Shown: piece after piece, positions 17,706 through 26,370 of the stretch
Numbering within the stretch: position 1 is the stretch's first letter
Layout: the number at the start of each line of letters is the position of its first letter
Assembly (NCBI RefSeq): GCF_042666875.1
Contig: NZ_JBHTCX010000002.1
Span: 124,001-188,000, forward strand
Reading direction: 5' to 3'
From: Brachybacterium sp042666875
GTDB taxonomy: Bacteria > Actinomycetota > Actinomycetes > Actinomycetales > Dermabacteraceae
Length of the DNA stretch: 64,000 nucleotides
Program-made: the position numbers and the translations under genes
The notes under the pieces: model-generated
What the model saw: only the letters and a program-made list of their open reading frames with translations
What the model was told of the DNA's origin: nothing
Database searches by the model: none

Positions 17706-18478
17706 GCGAGCTGTACGTCTATGCGGTGATCCCGGCCGGCCCGTTCCGCCCCCGCGTCCGCGGCATCGACGGCAAGGAGCTGGACGTCGTCACCTCCCGG
17801 GCCGCCGGCGTCGCCGCCGTCGTCCACGCTCATGACGCGCCGCCGTACGAGGGGCCCGACGACGAGGTCAAGCGCTGGATCCTCGAGCACAGCGACGTGG
17901 TCGAGGACGCCTGGAACGGGGCCGGTGCGGTACTGCCCGTGTCCTTCAACGTGATCGTGCGGCCGGACGACGAGACGGGCGCCTCGGCCGCCGATCAGCT
18001 GCGGGCCTGGCTGGAGTCCACCGGGGACGGCCTGGCGCGCCGGCTCGGCGAGCTCGACGGGACCGCCGAGCTGCGCATCGAGATCTCCCTGGACCGTGAG
18101 GAGCACACCCGGGCCGACCCGGAGATCGCCCGTCAGCTGGAGGAGATGGCCGATCGTCCCGCCGGGGTGCGCCGGCTGATGGAGAAGAAGCTCGAGAAGA
18201 CCTCGAAGGAGCGCACGGATGCGGCGGCCGACGAGCTGTACCCCTCGTGGCGCTCTCGGATCGCCGCCCACTGCCTCGAGATCGAGGAGTACCGCGCGCC
18301 GGTCCGCGAGGCCTCTCTGGTGCCGGTGATCACCGCCGCCTGCCTGGTCCGGGCCGATGCGACCCGGGCCCTGGGCGAGGAGCTCGCCGAGATCGACGAC
18401 TCCCATCCCGCCGCCCGCATCCGCTTCCTGGGGCCCTGGCCCCCGTACTCCTTCGCGGACGTCGGCGCGCCGCAGTAG
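17702..18478 (+). CDS. gvpL: Gas vesicle protein GvpL/GvpF family (second copy)
   Basis: A 258-aa GvpL/F protein: ELYVYAVIPAGPF at the start, GAVLPVSFNVIV in the middle, and IRFLGPWPPYSFAD at the end. It is distinct from the first GvpF/L copy and includes a charged helical region (residues 150-185). It is the last gene of the operon and ends 2 bp from the convergent PiT transporter gene, with no hairpin between them. Confidence 0.92.
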   Translation: MSELYVYAVIPAGPFRPRVRGIDGKELDVVTSRAAGVAAVVHAHDAPPYEGPDDEVKRWILEHSDVVEDAWNGAGAVLPVSFNVIVRPDDETGASAADQLRAWLESTGDGLARRLGELDGTAELRIEISLDREEHTRADPEIARQLEEMADRPAGVRRLMEKKLEKTSKERTDAAADELYPSWRSRIAAHCLEIEEYRAPVREASLVPVITAACLVRADATRALGEELAEIDDSHPAARIRFLGPWPPYSFADVGAPQ

Positions 18479-18480
18479 CC

Positions 18481-20100
18481 TCAGCCGAAGATCGCCCGCA
18501 GCGTCACGACACTGATGGCGCCGATGAGTCCGGCGCACGGCAGGGTGATCACCCACGCCAGCGCGATCGGCCGCATCAGCTTCCAGTTCGCGGCCCGGTT
18601 GACGATGCCGACGCCGAGCACGGCGCCGATGAGGATATGCGTGCTGGAGACGGGCAGGCCCAGCACCGAGGCCGCCATGACGACGCCCGCGGCGGAGAGT
18701 TCGGCGGCGAAGCCCGAGGCCGGATGCATCGTGGTGAGGTTCGTGCCGACGGTGCGGATCACCCGTCGGCCGATGAACCACAGCCCCGCCATCAGCGCGA
18801 CACCGCAGGTGACCATGGCCGGCAGCGGCACGGCGGCCTCCGCGTCGATGGACTGGTTGCGCAGCACGTCGATCACCGCGGCGAACGGGCCGATGGCGTT
18901 GGCGATGTCGTTGGAGCCGTGGCTGAAGGCGAACGCGGCGGCGGTGAAGACCTGCATCCAGCTGAACATGAGGAACGTCGAGCGCGAGAGCGTCTGGTCC
19001 TTCAGGGTCTTGGCGAAGATGAACACAGCCATCCACACGGCGGCCCCGATCATGCCCATGATCAGGAAGTTCCCCACCGAGCTGATCTCCAGGTGGAGAT
19101 TCTTCAGCCCCTTGAACAGCAGCATCGAGGAGATGACGATGGAGCCGAACGCCGCCAGCAGCGGCACCCAGGTCTCCAGCGCCCGATGAGTGTCCACCGC
19201 GTCCCGATCGGACTCGATCTCGTGGAGGCGGCGGAAGTAGTCCGATTCGAGCTCCTCGGGATCGACATCGTGCTGGGTGACCGTCACGGCGTCGCGGGTC
19301 ATCGCGTTGGTGTAGGAGATCTGCTGGAGCTCGTCGAGCCGCTCGAAGTCCCTGCGGTGCTCGCGGCGCAGCTCGGCCCGCTTCTGCTTGAACTCGCGCA
19401 GCTTGGCGTCGGCCTCCTCGTTGTAGACCAGGATGTGCTGCTTGATCCGGCCGAACAGGAACCAGGCGACGGCTCCGCCGAGGACGGGGGAGAGCACCCA
19501 GGAGAAGGCGATCTGGCCGATCTGGCCCCACTGGATCATCTCCGCGCCGCCCGCACCGGTGACGACGCCGAGGGTCAGGGCCGCCCCGACGATGCCGCCG
19601 ATGATGGAGTGGGTGGTCGAGACCGGCCAGCCCATGCGGGTGGCGATCAGCAGCCAGACGGCCGCGCCCAGCAGGGCGGACATCATGATGAACACGAAGT
19701 CCATGGGGGCGAGGTCCACGGCGCCGAGGTCCACGATGCCGCTGCGGACCGTGTCGGTCACCTCGCCGCCGGCCAGCACGGCGCCGCTGACCTCGAAGAT
19801 CGCCGCGACCATGAGGGCCTGCTTCATGCTCAGGGTGCCGGCGCCGACGGAGGTGCCGAAGGAGTTGGCGACGTCGTTGCCGCCGATGTTGAAGGCCATG
19901 AACAGCCCGAAGATGATCGTGGTGATCAGGATCGTGCGGTTCGCCTCGTCCCCGATGTAGTCGAAGGACCACAGGGTGAAGCCGATCAGTGCGATGGCCA
20001 TCAGCAGGCCGAAGCTGACATGCCACCAGCGGTCCGGGCCGAGGAACCCGGCCTTCTCGGTGGGGATGTCTGCGCGGGGCGGGGCGGTGTCCTGAGACAT
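18481..20100 (-). CDS. pit: Low-affinity inorganic phosphate transporter, PiT family
   Basis: A 539-aa membrane transporter that imports phosphate (as metal phosphate) with protons. Both duplicated PiT signatures are present: FNIGGNDVANSFGTSVGAG in the N-terminal half and FSHGSNDIANAIGPFAA in the C-terminal half. A large cytoplasmic loop of about 110 residues, rich in Arg and Glu, separates them. The ATG at 20100 is chosen for family agreement and an upstream GGGAG. It is divergent from the nitrate-reductase genes. Confidence 0.93.
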   Translation of the reverse strand: MSQDTAPPRADIPTEKAGFLGPDRWWHVSFGLLMAIALIGFTLWSFDYIGDEANRTILITTIIFGLFMAFNIGGNDVANSFGTSVGAGTLSMKQALMVAAIFEVSGAVLAGGEVTDTVRSGIVDLGAVDLAPMDFVFIMMSALLGAAVWLLIATRMGWPVSTTHSIIGGIVGAALTLGVVTGAGGAEMIQWGQIGQIAFSWVLSPVLGGAVAWFLFGRIKQHILVYNEEADAKLREFKQKRAELRREHRRDFERLDELQQISYTNAMTRDAVTVTQHDVDPEELESDYFRRLHEIESDRDAVDTHRALETWVPLLAAFGSIVISSMLLFKGLKNLHLEISSVGNFLIMGMIGAAVWMAVFIFAKTLKDQTLSRSTFLMFSWMQVFTAAAFAFSHGSNDIANAIGPFAAVIDVLRNQSIDAEAAVPLPAMVTCGVALMAGLWFIGRRVIRTVGTNLTTMHPASGFAAELSAAGVVMAASVLGLPVSSTHILIGAVLGVGIVNRAANWKLMRPIALAWVITLPCAGLIGAISVVTLRAIFG

Positions 20101-20320
20101 GTGAGGAGCTCCCGAGGGATGAGAGGACTGTCCGCCCACAGGGTGCGCCGCGCGGGGAGAATCCAGGTGACCTCTCAGTGGACACCTGAGGACGGACCGC
20201 CGAACTCCGGGAAGCTCGAGGCGTACAGCGGTGAGCGCGACAGTTACCGAACCGTGACAGCGCGTCCCGGGCGGTGGCCGAATACTGACCGGATCCTCGC
20301 CTCGGCCCAGTCTCGGGTAT
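20101..20320. promoter_or_regulatory. Shared upstream region of pit and the nitrate-reductase module
   Basis: This 220-bp divergent region contains no gene. It holds GTTAC-N6-GTGAC (20243-20258), which resembles half of a GlnR-type site and could place the nitrate-reductase genes under nitrogen control. A 6-bp inverted repeat, CAGGTG/CACCTG, lies near 20165-20190. Neither site is proven; a PhoP-type site for pit cannot be excluded. Confidence 0.35.
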
Positions 20321-22429
20321 ATGTCCAGCACTGCGACGCACTGCCCGTACTGTGCCCTGCAGTGCGCCCAGACGCTCACCGCCACCGATGGGGAGCCGCT
20401 GGAGGTGGACGGCCGCGACTTCCCCACCAACCGCGGGGGCCTCTGCCGCAAGGGCTGGACCTCGGCGGAGGTCCTCACCGCCCCGGACCGGATCACGACG
20501 CCCCGGCTGCGTACGGCCGACGGGGGATTCCGCGATGCGAGCTGGGACGAGGCTCTCGAGGTCGTCGCCTCCGGCATCCGCGAGCAGCAGGCCCGCCGCG
20601 GTGCCGATGCCGTCGCGGTGTTCGGGGGTGGGGGCCTGACCAATGAGAAGGCCTACGCCCTGGGCAAGTTCACGCGGGTCGTGCTGGGCTCGCGCTTCAT
20701 CGACTACAACGGTCGCTTCTGCATGTCCGCCGCCGCGACCGCCTCGAACCGCTCCCTGGGACTGGACCGCGGTCTCGGGTTCCCGCTCGCCGATCTCGGC
20801 GGCGCGGACGCCGTGCTGCTGCTGGGCTCGAACGTCGCCGCGACCATGCCCCCGTTCGTCCAGCATCTGGCCGGAGTGCGGGAACGGGGCGGGCTCGTCG
20901 TGCTCGACCCGCGCGCCTCGGCCACCGCGGCGCTGACGTCCGACGGGGCCGGCACCCACCTCGCCCCTGTGCCAGGCACCGACCTGGTGGTGATCCTGGC
21001 CCTGATCCACGTGGTCCTCGCCGAAGGACTGGTCGACGGGGAGTACATCGACCAGCGCACCAGCGGGCTCGAGGATCTGCGCGCCGCCGCGGGCCTGTGG
21101 TGGCCCGAGCGCGCCGAAGCCGTGTGCGGGATCGGCGCCGATCAGATCCGCGGCGTCGCGCGCTCTCTCGCCGCGGCGTCCCCGTCCCGGGGCGGTGGTG
21201 GCGCCTACATCCTCACCGGCCGCGGCGTGGAGCAGTCCACGCAGGGCACCGCGACGGTCACCGCCGCCATCGACCTGGCCCTGCTGCTGGGATTGATCGG
21301 CCGGCCCGGTTCGGGGTACGGGCCCATCACCGGCCAGGGCAACGGCCAGGGCGGTCGCGAGCACGGATTGAAGTCCGACCAGCTGCCCGGCTACCGCCAG
21401 ATCGCCGACCCCGCCGCCCGCGAGCACGTGGCCGGTGTCTGGGGCGTCGACCCCGATTCCCTGCCCGGCCCCGGCGTGCCCGCCGTGGAGCTGCTCAGCA
21501 TGCTCGGCACCCCGGATGGCCCCAGCGCCCTGATCGTCAGCGGGGCCAACGTCGTCGTCTCCGCCCCCAACTCGGCGGCGGTGCGGGAGCGGCTGGCCTC
21601 GCTCGATCTCCTCGTGGTGCTGGACACCGTGCCCTCGGAGACCGCCGAGTGCGCCGACGTGATCCTCCCCGTCGCCCAATGGGCCGAGGAGGAGGGCACC
21701 ATGACCAACCTCGAGGGTCGCGTGATCCGTCGCCGCCGGGCCCGGCCGGCACCCGGTGAGGCCCGCAGCGAGCTGTGGATCCTCCACGAGCTCGCCGCCC
21801 GTCTCGGCCACCCCGAGGGGTTCCCGACGGACGCCTCGGCCATGTTCGACGAGCTGGCCCGCGCCTCCGCCGGCGGCCGCGCCGACTACGCCGGTCTCAG
21901 CTATGAGCGCCTCGACCGCGAGGGCAGCATCCAGTGGCCGTGCCCGGCTCCGGATCATCCCGGCACTCCGCGGGTCTTCCTCGACGGCTTCCCCACGCCC
22001 GACGGCCGTGCGCGGCTGGTCCCCGTGGAGCACCACGTCTCGCACGACGACGTGCGCACCGACGCCCCGATCCACCTGACCACCGGGCGCCTGCTCGAGC
22101 AGTACCAGTCCGGGGCGCAGACCCGCCGGGTGCCCTCGCTGCTGGCGGCCCGGCCGGAGTCGTTCGTCGAGATGCACCCCCTGCTCGCGGACCGGCTCGG
22201 CATCGAGGAGGGCGACGGCGTCCACCTGCACACGCGTCGCGGGGAGACCACCGCGCCCGCACGGATCACCGAGGCCATCCGCCCCGACACCGTGTTCATG
22301 CCCTTCCACTACTCCGGGCCGGGCAGCGCCAACCTGCTGACGAGCGACGCCACCGACCCGTTCTCCGGGATGCCCGGATTCAAGATGACCGCCGTCGAGA
22401 TCACCCCCCAGGAGAGGAGTCCCGCATGA
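20321..22429 (+). CDS. Assimilatory nitrate reductase catalytic subunit (molybdopterin oxidoreductase)
   Basis: A 702-aa cytoplasmic molybdopterin enzyme. A [4Fe-4S] motif, CPYC-x3-C and a later CRKG, lies in the first 45 residues. The Mo-binding region includes YNGRFCMSAAATASNRSLG, whose Cys is the likely metal ligand. The C-terminal dinucleotide-binding domain begins near APIHLTTGRLLEQYQSG. Absence of a signal peptide and pairing with a NADH/FAD subunit support assimilatory nitrate reductase (NasA/NasC type) rather than respiratory reductase or formate dehydrogenase. No ribosome site is obvious before the ATG. The downstream gene overlaps by 4 nt. Confidence 0.85.
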   Translation: MSSTATHCPYCALQCAQTLTATDGEPLEVDGRDFPTNRGGLCRKGWTSAEVLTAPDRITTPRLRTADGGFRDASWDEALEVVASGIREQQARRGADAVAVFGGGGLTNEKAYALGKFTRVVLGSRFIDYNGRFCMSAAATASNRSLGLDRGLGFPLADLGGADAVLLLGSNVAATMPPFVQHLAGVRERGGLVVLDPRASATAALTSDGAGTHLAPVPGTDLVVILALIHVVLAEGLVDGEYIDQRTSGLEDLRAAAGLWWPERAEAVCGIGADQIRGVARSLAAASPSRGGGGAYILTGRGVEQSTQGTATVTAAIDLALLLGLIGRPGSGYGPITGQGNGQGGREHGLKSDQLPGYRQIADPAAREHVAGVWGVDPDSLPGPGVPAVELLSMLGTPDGPSALIVSGANVVVSAPNSAAVRERLASLDLLVVLDTVPSETAECADVILPVAQWAEEEGTMTNLEGRVIRRRRARPAPGEARSELWILHELAARLGHPEGFPTDASAMFDELARASAGGRADYAGLSYERLDREGSIQWPCPAPDHPGTPRVFLDGFPTPDGRARLVPVEHHVSHDDVRTDAPIHLTTGRLLEQYQSGAQTRRVPSLLAARPESFVEMHPLLADRLGIEEGDGVHLHTRRGETTAPARITEAIRPDTVFMPFHYSGPGSANLLTSDATDPFSGMPGFKMTAVEITPQERSPA

Positions 22430-23928
22430 GGATCGTCGTGATCGGACACGGCATGGTCGGCTCCCGGTTCGCCGCCGACATCGTGCGCGCCGACCCGTCG
22501 GCCCAGGTCACCGTGCTGGGCCAGGAGGACCACCAGCCGTACAACCGCGTGATGCTCTCCTCCCTGGTGGCCGGGAAGACGGACGCCGGATCCCTCGCGC
22601 TGGAGACCGAGTCGAGTGACCGCCTGCGGGTGCTGCGCGGGGTGCGGGCCGTCGGCATCGACCGCGCCCGGCGCGAGGTGACCGACGCCCGTGGCGAGCT
22701 GCACACCTACGACCGGCTCGTGCTCGCCACCGGCTCCGCCCCGCGGATCCCCGACGTGGCCGGCCTGCGCGCCGCCGACGGGCTCGCCGGCGGCATCAGC
22801 GCCTTGAAGGACCTCGACGACGCCCGACGGATCCTCGAGACCGCGGGCCGCGCCGAACGGGCCCTCGTCCTGGGAGCCGGCGTGCTCGGCCTCGAGGTCG
22901 CCACCGGCCTCGCCGCCCGGGGACTGCGCGTCACGCTGGTCCACCACCGCGACCGGCTGATGGAGCGGCAGCTGGACCCGGATGCCTCCGAGATCGCCCG
23001 CACCTCCCTGGAGCGGCTCGGCATCGACGTCGTCACCGGCGTCACCGCTGCTCGCGCCACCCTCGAGAAGGGCGGGGTGGCGAGCGTGGAGCTCTCCGAC
23101 GGCAGCTCGCATTCGGCGCAGCTGATGGTGCTGTGCGCCGGCACCGTCCCGCACGTGGCGCTGGCCTCCGAGGCGGGGCTCGAGTGCGATCGCGGCATCG
23201 TCGTCGGCCATGATCTCGCGACCACGCTGGATCCAGCCGTGTTCGCCATCGGGGACTGCGCCCAGCCGCCGGAAGGGGCGAGCGGCCTGGTCGCGCAGGG
23301 CTGGGAGCATGCCCGCCGGCTCGTCGAGTCCTGGACACCGCGCGGCGCGGACGCGCCGGTCGCACCGGCCGCCGCGACGGACTCGCTGCGCGGGCGCGAG
23401 CTGGTGCGCGTCAAGGCCGTCGGCTTCGCGCTGGTGGCGATGGGCCGCATAGATCGGCCCGAGCCGGAAGCACATGCGCCGCGGTCAGTACGCCTGAGCG
23501 ACCCCTCCGGCGGCCGCTACACCGAGGTGGTGGTGCAGGAGGGCCGGCTGATCGCCGCCACCGTGATCGGGGATGACGAGGCGGCGGCCTCGCTCAGCGC
23601 GGCCTTCACCCGCCGCACGCCGGTCCCGCGCGACCCGGTGCATCTGCTGGCCAGGCCACTGGCGTCCCAGGCGGCGGCTCCCGTGCGCCGGCCGCAGGAG
23701 ATGGACGACGCCGACGTGATCTGCCAGTGCAACGGGGTCACCAAGGGCACGATCTGCGGGGCCATCCGCTCCGGATGCGCCACCCCGGCGGCCGTCTCCA
23801 AGGCCACCCGCGCCGGCACCGGCTGCGGCACCTGCCGCTCCCAGCTCGAGGAGCTCATCGCGACGGACGACGGTCAGGTGCCGGCGATCCTCGACCCCTC
23901 GGCCGCCGCGGAGCATCAGCCGGCCTGA
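22426..23928 (+). CDS. FAD/NAD(P)-dependent electron-transfer subunit of nitrate reductase
   Basis: A 500-aa protein with an FAD/NAD disulfide-reductase-like domain (VVIGHGMVGSRFA at the start, LVLGAGVLGLEVATGLAARG for NAD, FAIGDCAQ) and a C-terminal BFD-like [2Fe-2S] segment (VICQCNGVTKGTI, then TGCGTCRSQLEEL). This layout matches the NasB-type subunit that passes electrons from NAD(P)H to the catalytic subunit. Its ATG overlaps the upstream stop and follows GGAGAGGAG. The nitrite-reductase siroheme subunit is not in this window. Its 3' end overlaps the convergent SDR gene by 13 bp. Confidence 0.83.
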   Translation: MRIVVIGHGMVGSRFAADIVRADPSAQVTVLGQEDHQPYNRVMLSSLVAGKTDAGSLALETESSDRLRVLRGVRAVGIDRARREVTDARGELHTYDRLVLATGSAPRIPDVAGLRAADGLAGGISALKDLDDARRILETAGRAERALVLGAGVLGLEVATGLAARGLRVTLVHHRDRLMERQLDPDASEIARTSLERLGIDVVTGVTAARATLEKGGVASVELSDGSSHSAQLMVLCAGTVPHVALASEAGLECDRGIVVGHDLATTLDPAVFAIGDCAQPPEGASGLVAQGWEHARRLVESWTPRGADAPVAPAAATDSLRGRELVRVKAVGFALVAMGRIDRPEPEAHAPRSVRLSDPSGGRYTEVVVQEGRLIAATVIGDDEAAASLSAAFTRRTPVPRDPVHLLARPLASQAAAPVRRPQEMDDADVICQCNGVTKGTICGAIRSGCATPAAVSKATRAGTGCGTCRSQLEELIATDDGQVPAILDPSAAAEHQPA

Positions 23929-24746
23929 GCGACGGGCCGGCGAGCCTGCATGAGCCGATCGGCGCCCGCGACCCGCGCGACCAGGGCGAGCCGCGCCCGC
24001 CGCGGCAGCAGACCCGCGACCCACGCGACCGGACCCGTCGACCGGTTCGCCTCGGCGGTCGGGCCGGGGACGGGTCTCTCGACGGCGCGCAGCATGGCCG
24101 TCGCCACCTGCTCCGGGGTCTTCCGGTTCCCGCTGTACTGCTCGCCGCCGATCCGGTCGAAGAATTCGGTGGCGGTCAGGCCGGGGGCGAAGGCCACGGT
24201 GCGGATACCGCTGCCGCGCAGCTCCCACCACAGGGCCTCGGTCAGCGCGATCCCGAAGTTCTTCGTCGCGGCGTAGGTGGCCATGCCCGGGATCGGCTGG
24301 TACCCCGCTTCGCTGGTGACGTTTATCAGCATGCCGTGACCCGCCGCGCGCAGGTCGGGGAGGAAGGTGTGGCACAGGTCGACCACGGCCGCGATGTTCA
24401 CGGCGACCTCGTCGGCCAATCGTTCGGGGTCCTCGTCCTCGAACGCTCCGTCGCTGCCGAAACCGGCATTGTTGACGAGGCTGGTGACGCCCACTCCGCG
24501 CCGCGCCAGCTCGTCGCGGATCGCCGGGCCGGGACGACGCACGGAGAGGTCGGCCGGGACGGTCTCGACGCGGATGTCGTGAGCGTTCCGCAGCTCATGG
24601 GCGAGGGCGTCGAGCCGGTCGATCCGGCGCGCCACCAGAACGAGGTCGGAGCCACGGGCGGCAAGCTCCCGAGCCACGGCACGGCCGATACCCGAGCTGG
24701 CGCCGGTGATGAGGGTGGTCTGTGAAGAGAAGTCGAGGTTCGTCAT
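23916..24746 (-). CDS. Short-chain dehydrogenase/reductase
   Basis: A 276-aa classical SDR. The cofactor loop is TGASSGIGRAVA, the NNAG element is LVNNAGFGSDG, and the catalytic triad is seen as NVTSEAG and YAATK. The substrate is unknown; sequence style fits ketone/alcohol reductases of the DltE-like group. The ATG at 24746 has TATGGT exactly six bases upstream and no ribosome site, so it is probably leaderless. A palindrome overlaps that promoter, probably a site for the divergent TetR. Confidence 0.88.
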   Translation of the reverse strand: MTNLDFSSQTTLITGASSGIGRAVARELAARGSDLVLVARRIDRLDALAHELRNAHDIRVETVPADLSVRRPGPAIRDELARRGVGVTSLVNNAGFGSDGAFEDEDPERLADEVAVNIAAVVDLCHTFLPDLRAAGHGMLINVTSEAGYQPIPGMATYAATKNFGIALTEALWWELRGSGIRTVAFAPGLTATEFFDRIGGEQYSGNRKTPEQVATAMLRAVERPVPGPTAEANRSTGPVAWVAGLLPRRARLALVARVAGADRLMQARRPVAQAG

Positions 24747-24752
24747 GACGCC

Positions 24753-24758
24753 ACCATA
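24753..24758 (-). promoter_or_regulatory. -10 box of probable leaderless promoter for the SDR
   Basis: TATGGT on the minus strand is followed by six bases and the ATG at 24746. It overlaps the 17-bp palindrome at 24754-24770. Confidence 0.5.
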
Positions 24759-24770
24759 CGTCACGTATGG
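24754..24770. promoter_or_regulatory. Palindromic operator between SDR and TetR
   Basis: CCATACGT-C-ACGTATGG is a perfect 8-bp inverted repeat around a single C. It overlaps the SDR -10 box. A second palindrome, GGCAC-TGA-GTGCC (24769-24781), abuts it. Confidence 0.65.
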
Positions 24771-24809
24771 CACTGAGTGCCAGAAGTGGCGCAGAGGTCT
24801 GCTGGTCGA

Positions 24810-24815
24810 TATCAT
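24810..24815 (+). promoter_or_regulatory. -10 box of probable leaderless promoter for the TetR gene
   Basis: TATCAT is followed by exactly six bases and the ATG at 24822, without a ribosome site. Confidence 0.5.
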
Positions 24816-24821
24816 CGCCGG

Positions 24822-25424
24822 ATGACCGATTCCCCGGAGAGCCTTCGCGACCGCACCCGGCGGGAGGTTCGCCGGCAGATCGCCCAGGCAGCGACAGGGC
24901 TGTTCGTCCAGCAGGGTTTCGAGGCCACGACGGTCGACCAGATCGCGGCGCAGACAGGCATCTCCCGTCGGTCGTTCTTCCGGTACTTCGCCAGCAAGGA
25001 GGACGTCGTCGTCGGTGAGCTGGCCGATCGGGGAGCGATCGTGGCGGCCGCGCTCGCCGAGCGCCCGGCGGAGGAGTCGCCGTGGGATGCGATGAAGGCG
25101 GCCCTGCTCGAGCTGCAGGCGTCGATGCGAGTTAGTGACGAGATGGAACTGGAGTTCGGCCGGATCCTGTACGACACCCCGTCCCTGCGGGCACGCCACC
25201 TGGAGAAGCAGCTCAGCTGGCAGGAGCTGCTGGTCCCGATCATGGCCGAGCGCGTCCGGGCGGCGGATCCGGATTCGGCCATCGAGCCCGAGCTCGCCGC
25301 GGCCGCCATCGTGGTCGCCTCGCTCACCTGCCTCGATGTCGCGGGGGAGCACTGGATCCAGCAGAACGGCGCGGTCTCCCTCGAGCGCCTCTACGACGAC
25401 GCCGTAGCCGCCGTCCGAAGCTGA
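24822..25424 (+). CDS. TetR-family regulator
   Basis: A 200-aa regulator. The helix-turn-helix is at about residues 9-57 (RREVRRQIAQAATGLFVQQG, then VDQIAAQTGISRRSFFRYFASKED in pieces). The C-terminal helical domain contains ASLTCLDVAGEHW. It is divergent from the SDR, and the CCATACGT palindrome between them is the likely operator. The start at 24822 is supported by the leaderless -10 box. Confidence 0.88.
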   Translation: MTDSPESLRDRTRREVRRQIAQAATGLFVQQGFEATTVDQIAAQTGISRRSFFRYFASKEDVVVGELADRGAIVAAALAERPAEESPWDAMKAALLELQASMRVSDEMELEFGRILYDTPSLRARHLEKQLSWQELLVPIMAERVRAADPDSAIEPELAAAAIVVASLTCLDVAGEHWIQQNGAVSLERLYDDAVAAVRS

Positions 25425-25609
25425 CCGCCGTGTCGGGGCAGCGCGCGCGCTCAACACTGATCTCGCGTAGGTCGCGCTGCTGTCGCGTCGTCCCGGGCGC
25501 TGCGCCATGAGCAGGCCGGCCGTGAGCAGGGGCGGCGGGACTCGGGCGCGGCATGATGGGCGCGATCACGCAGGGCGGCGTGCAGCCATGCCCAGGCGCC
25601 GGCCCTGGA
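25425..25609. other. Intergenic stretch between convergent TetR genes
   Basis: This 185-bp GC-rich stretch separates two convergent regulators. I see no gene, clear terminator or repeat in it. Confidence 0.5.
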
Positions 25610-26224
25610 CTATCTGCTGTCCCCGCCGAGCGCGCCGATGACGGACCTGACGACCAGGTCCACCCGTGCCCCCACATCGTCCGGCGCGGTGCTGCCCGGT
25701 GCCGAGAGGGCGGGGGAGCCGGCCGGGAGCTCGTGGGCTTCGTGCAGAAGTGCCAAGCACACCCGCCGGCCCCACGCGGTGTCATCGACGGTGATGTCTC
25801 CCGCGGTGTGCAGGCGCCTGAGCAGCAGATCCAGGCTCTGCGCGATCTCGGGATCCGATGCCGGTGAACCGGGCTCTTCCGGTCCCGGAGTGATGGAGAG
25901 GACGAACGGACGGGCCAGCTTGAGCTCGAAGATCCGCTCGACCACGCGATAGAACGCGACCAGGGGCGGCACGGTGGTGACGCGGGCCTGCTCGAGAGCC
26001 TCCCGGTAGCGCCGGTTCTGGTCCCGCACCAGCGCGTCGAGCAGCACCTGGCGCGAACTGAAGTGACGGTGCACGGTGGCGCGAGCGACCCCGGCGACCT
26101 GCGCGACACGGTCCAGGGACGCGTTGGGGTCGCCGGCGTAGACCTCCTGCGCGGCATCGAGGATGCGGGCGATGCTCTCCCGCGCATCTGCACGCAACGG
26201 TCGAGTCCGATCGGCGTCGTTCAT
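25610..26224 (-). CDS. TetR-family regulator
   Basis: A 204-aa regulator. The helix-turn-helix lies at about residues 15-62 (ARILDAAQEVYAGDPNASLD, then VAQVAGVARATVHRHFSSRQ). The C-terminal domain is of an unassigned TetR class. It is divergent from an SDR gene at 26371. No ribosome site precedes the ATG; a five-codon leaderless mini-ORF overlaps this start (see 26221-26250). Confidence 0.85.
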   Translation of the reverse strand: MNDADRTRPLRADARESIARILDAAQEVYAGDPNASLDRVAQVAGVARATVHRHFSSRQVLLDALVRDQNRRYREALEQARVTTVPPLVAFYRVVERIFELKLARPFVLSITPGPEEPGSPASDPEIAQSLDLLLRRLHTAGDITVDDTAWGRRVCLALLHEAHELPAGSPALSAPGSTAPDDVGARVDLVVRSVIGALGGDSR

Positions 26225-26250
26225 CGGCTGCGCTCCATGAGGGCATCGTA
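26221..26250 (-). promoter_or_regulatory. Leaderless promoter with a five-codon mini-ORF overlapping the TetR start
   Basis: On the minus strand TACGAT (26250-26245) is followed by six bases and an ATG at 26238. That ATG opens ATG-GAG-CGC-AGC-CGA-TGA (MERSR), whose TGA overlaps the TetR ATG at 26224 as ATGA. Translation of the regulator could be coupled to the mini-ORF. Confidence 0.4.
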
Positions 26251-26305
26251 CTGCGCCGAAGCCTACCGTGTTCAGCCTGCAACTGAGACAGCTATGCCTC
26301 AGCTA

Positions 26306-26311
26306 TTGACA
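26306..26311 (+). promoter_or_regulatory. -35 element upstream of an SDR gene
   Basis: A consensus TTGACA lies 59 bp before the SDR ATG. A -10 element about 18 bp downstream (TTCACT) is weak. The CTGAG/CTCAG inverted repeat just before it may be a TetR site. Confidence 0.35.
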
Positions 26312-26370
26312 TAACTTCGATCCCGGGGTTTCACTACTCGTACCTCATTCAGTCGGACATCGGAGACACC

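Noticed and set aside
17024..22309. A very long open frame (1761 codons) on the minus strand
   Set aside because: It runs antisense to the gas-vesicle and nitrate-reductase genes and through the pit gene in another frame, and has the Arg/Gly-rich, low-complexity look of a GC-bias shadow.
25425..25609. Short frames between two convergent TetR genes
   Set aside because: No homology, no ribosome site and shadow-like composition.
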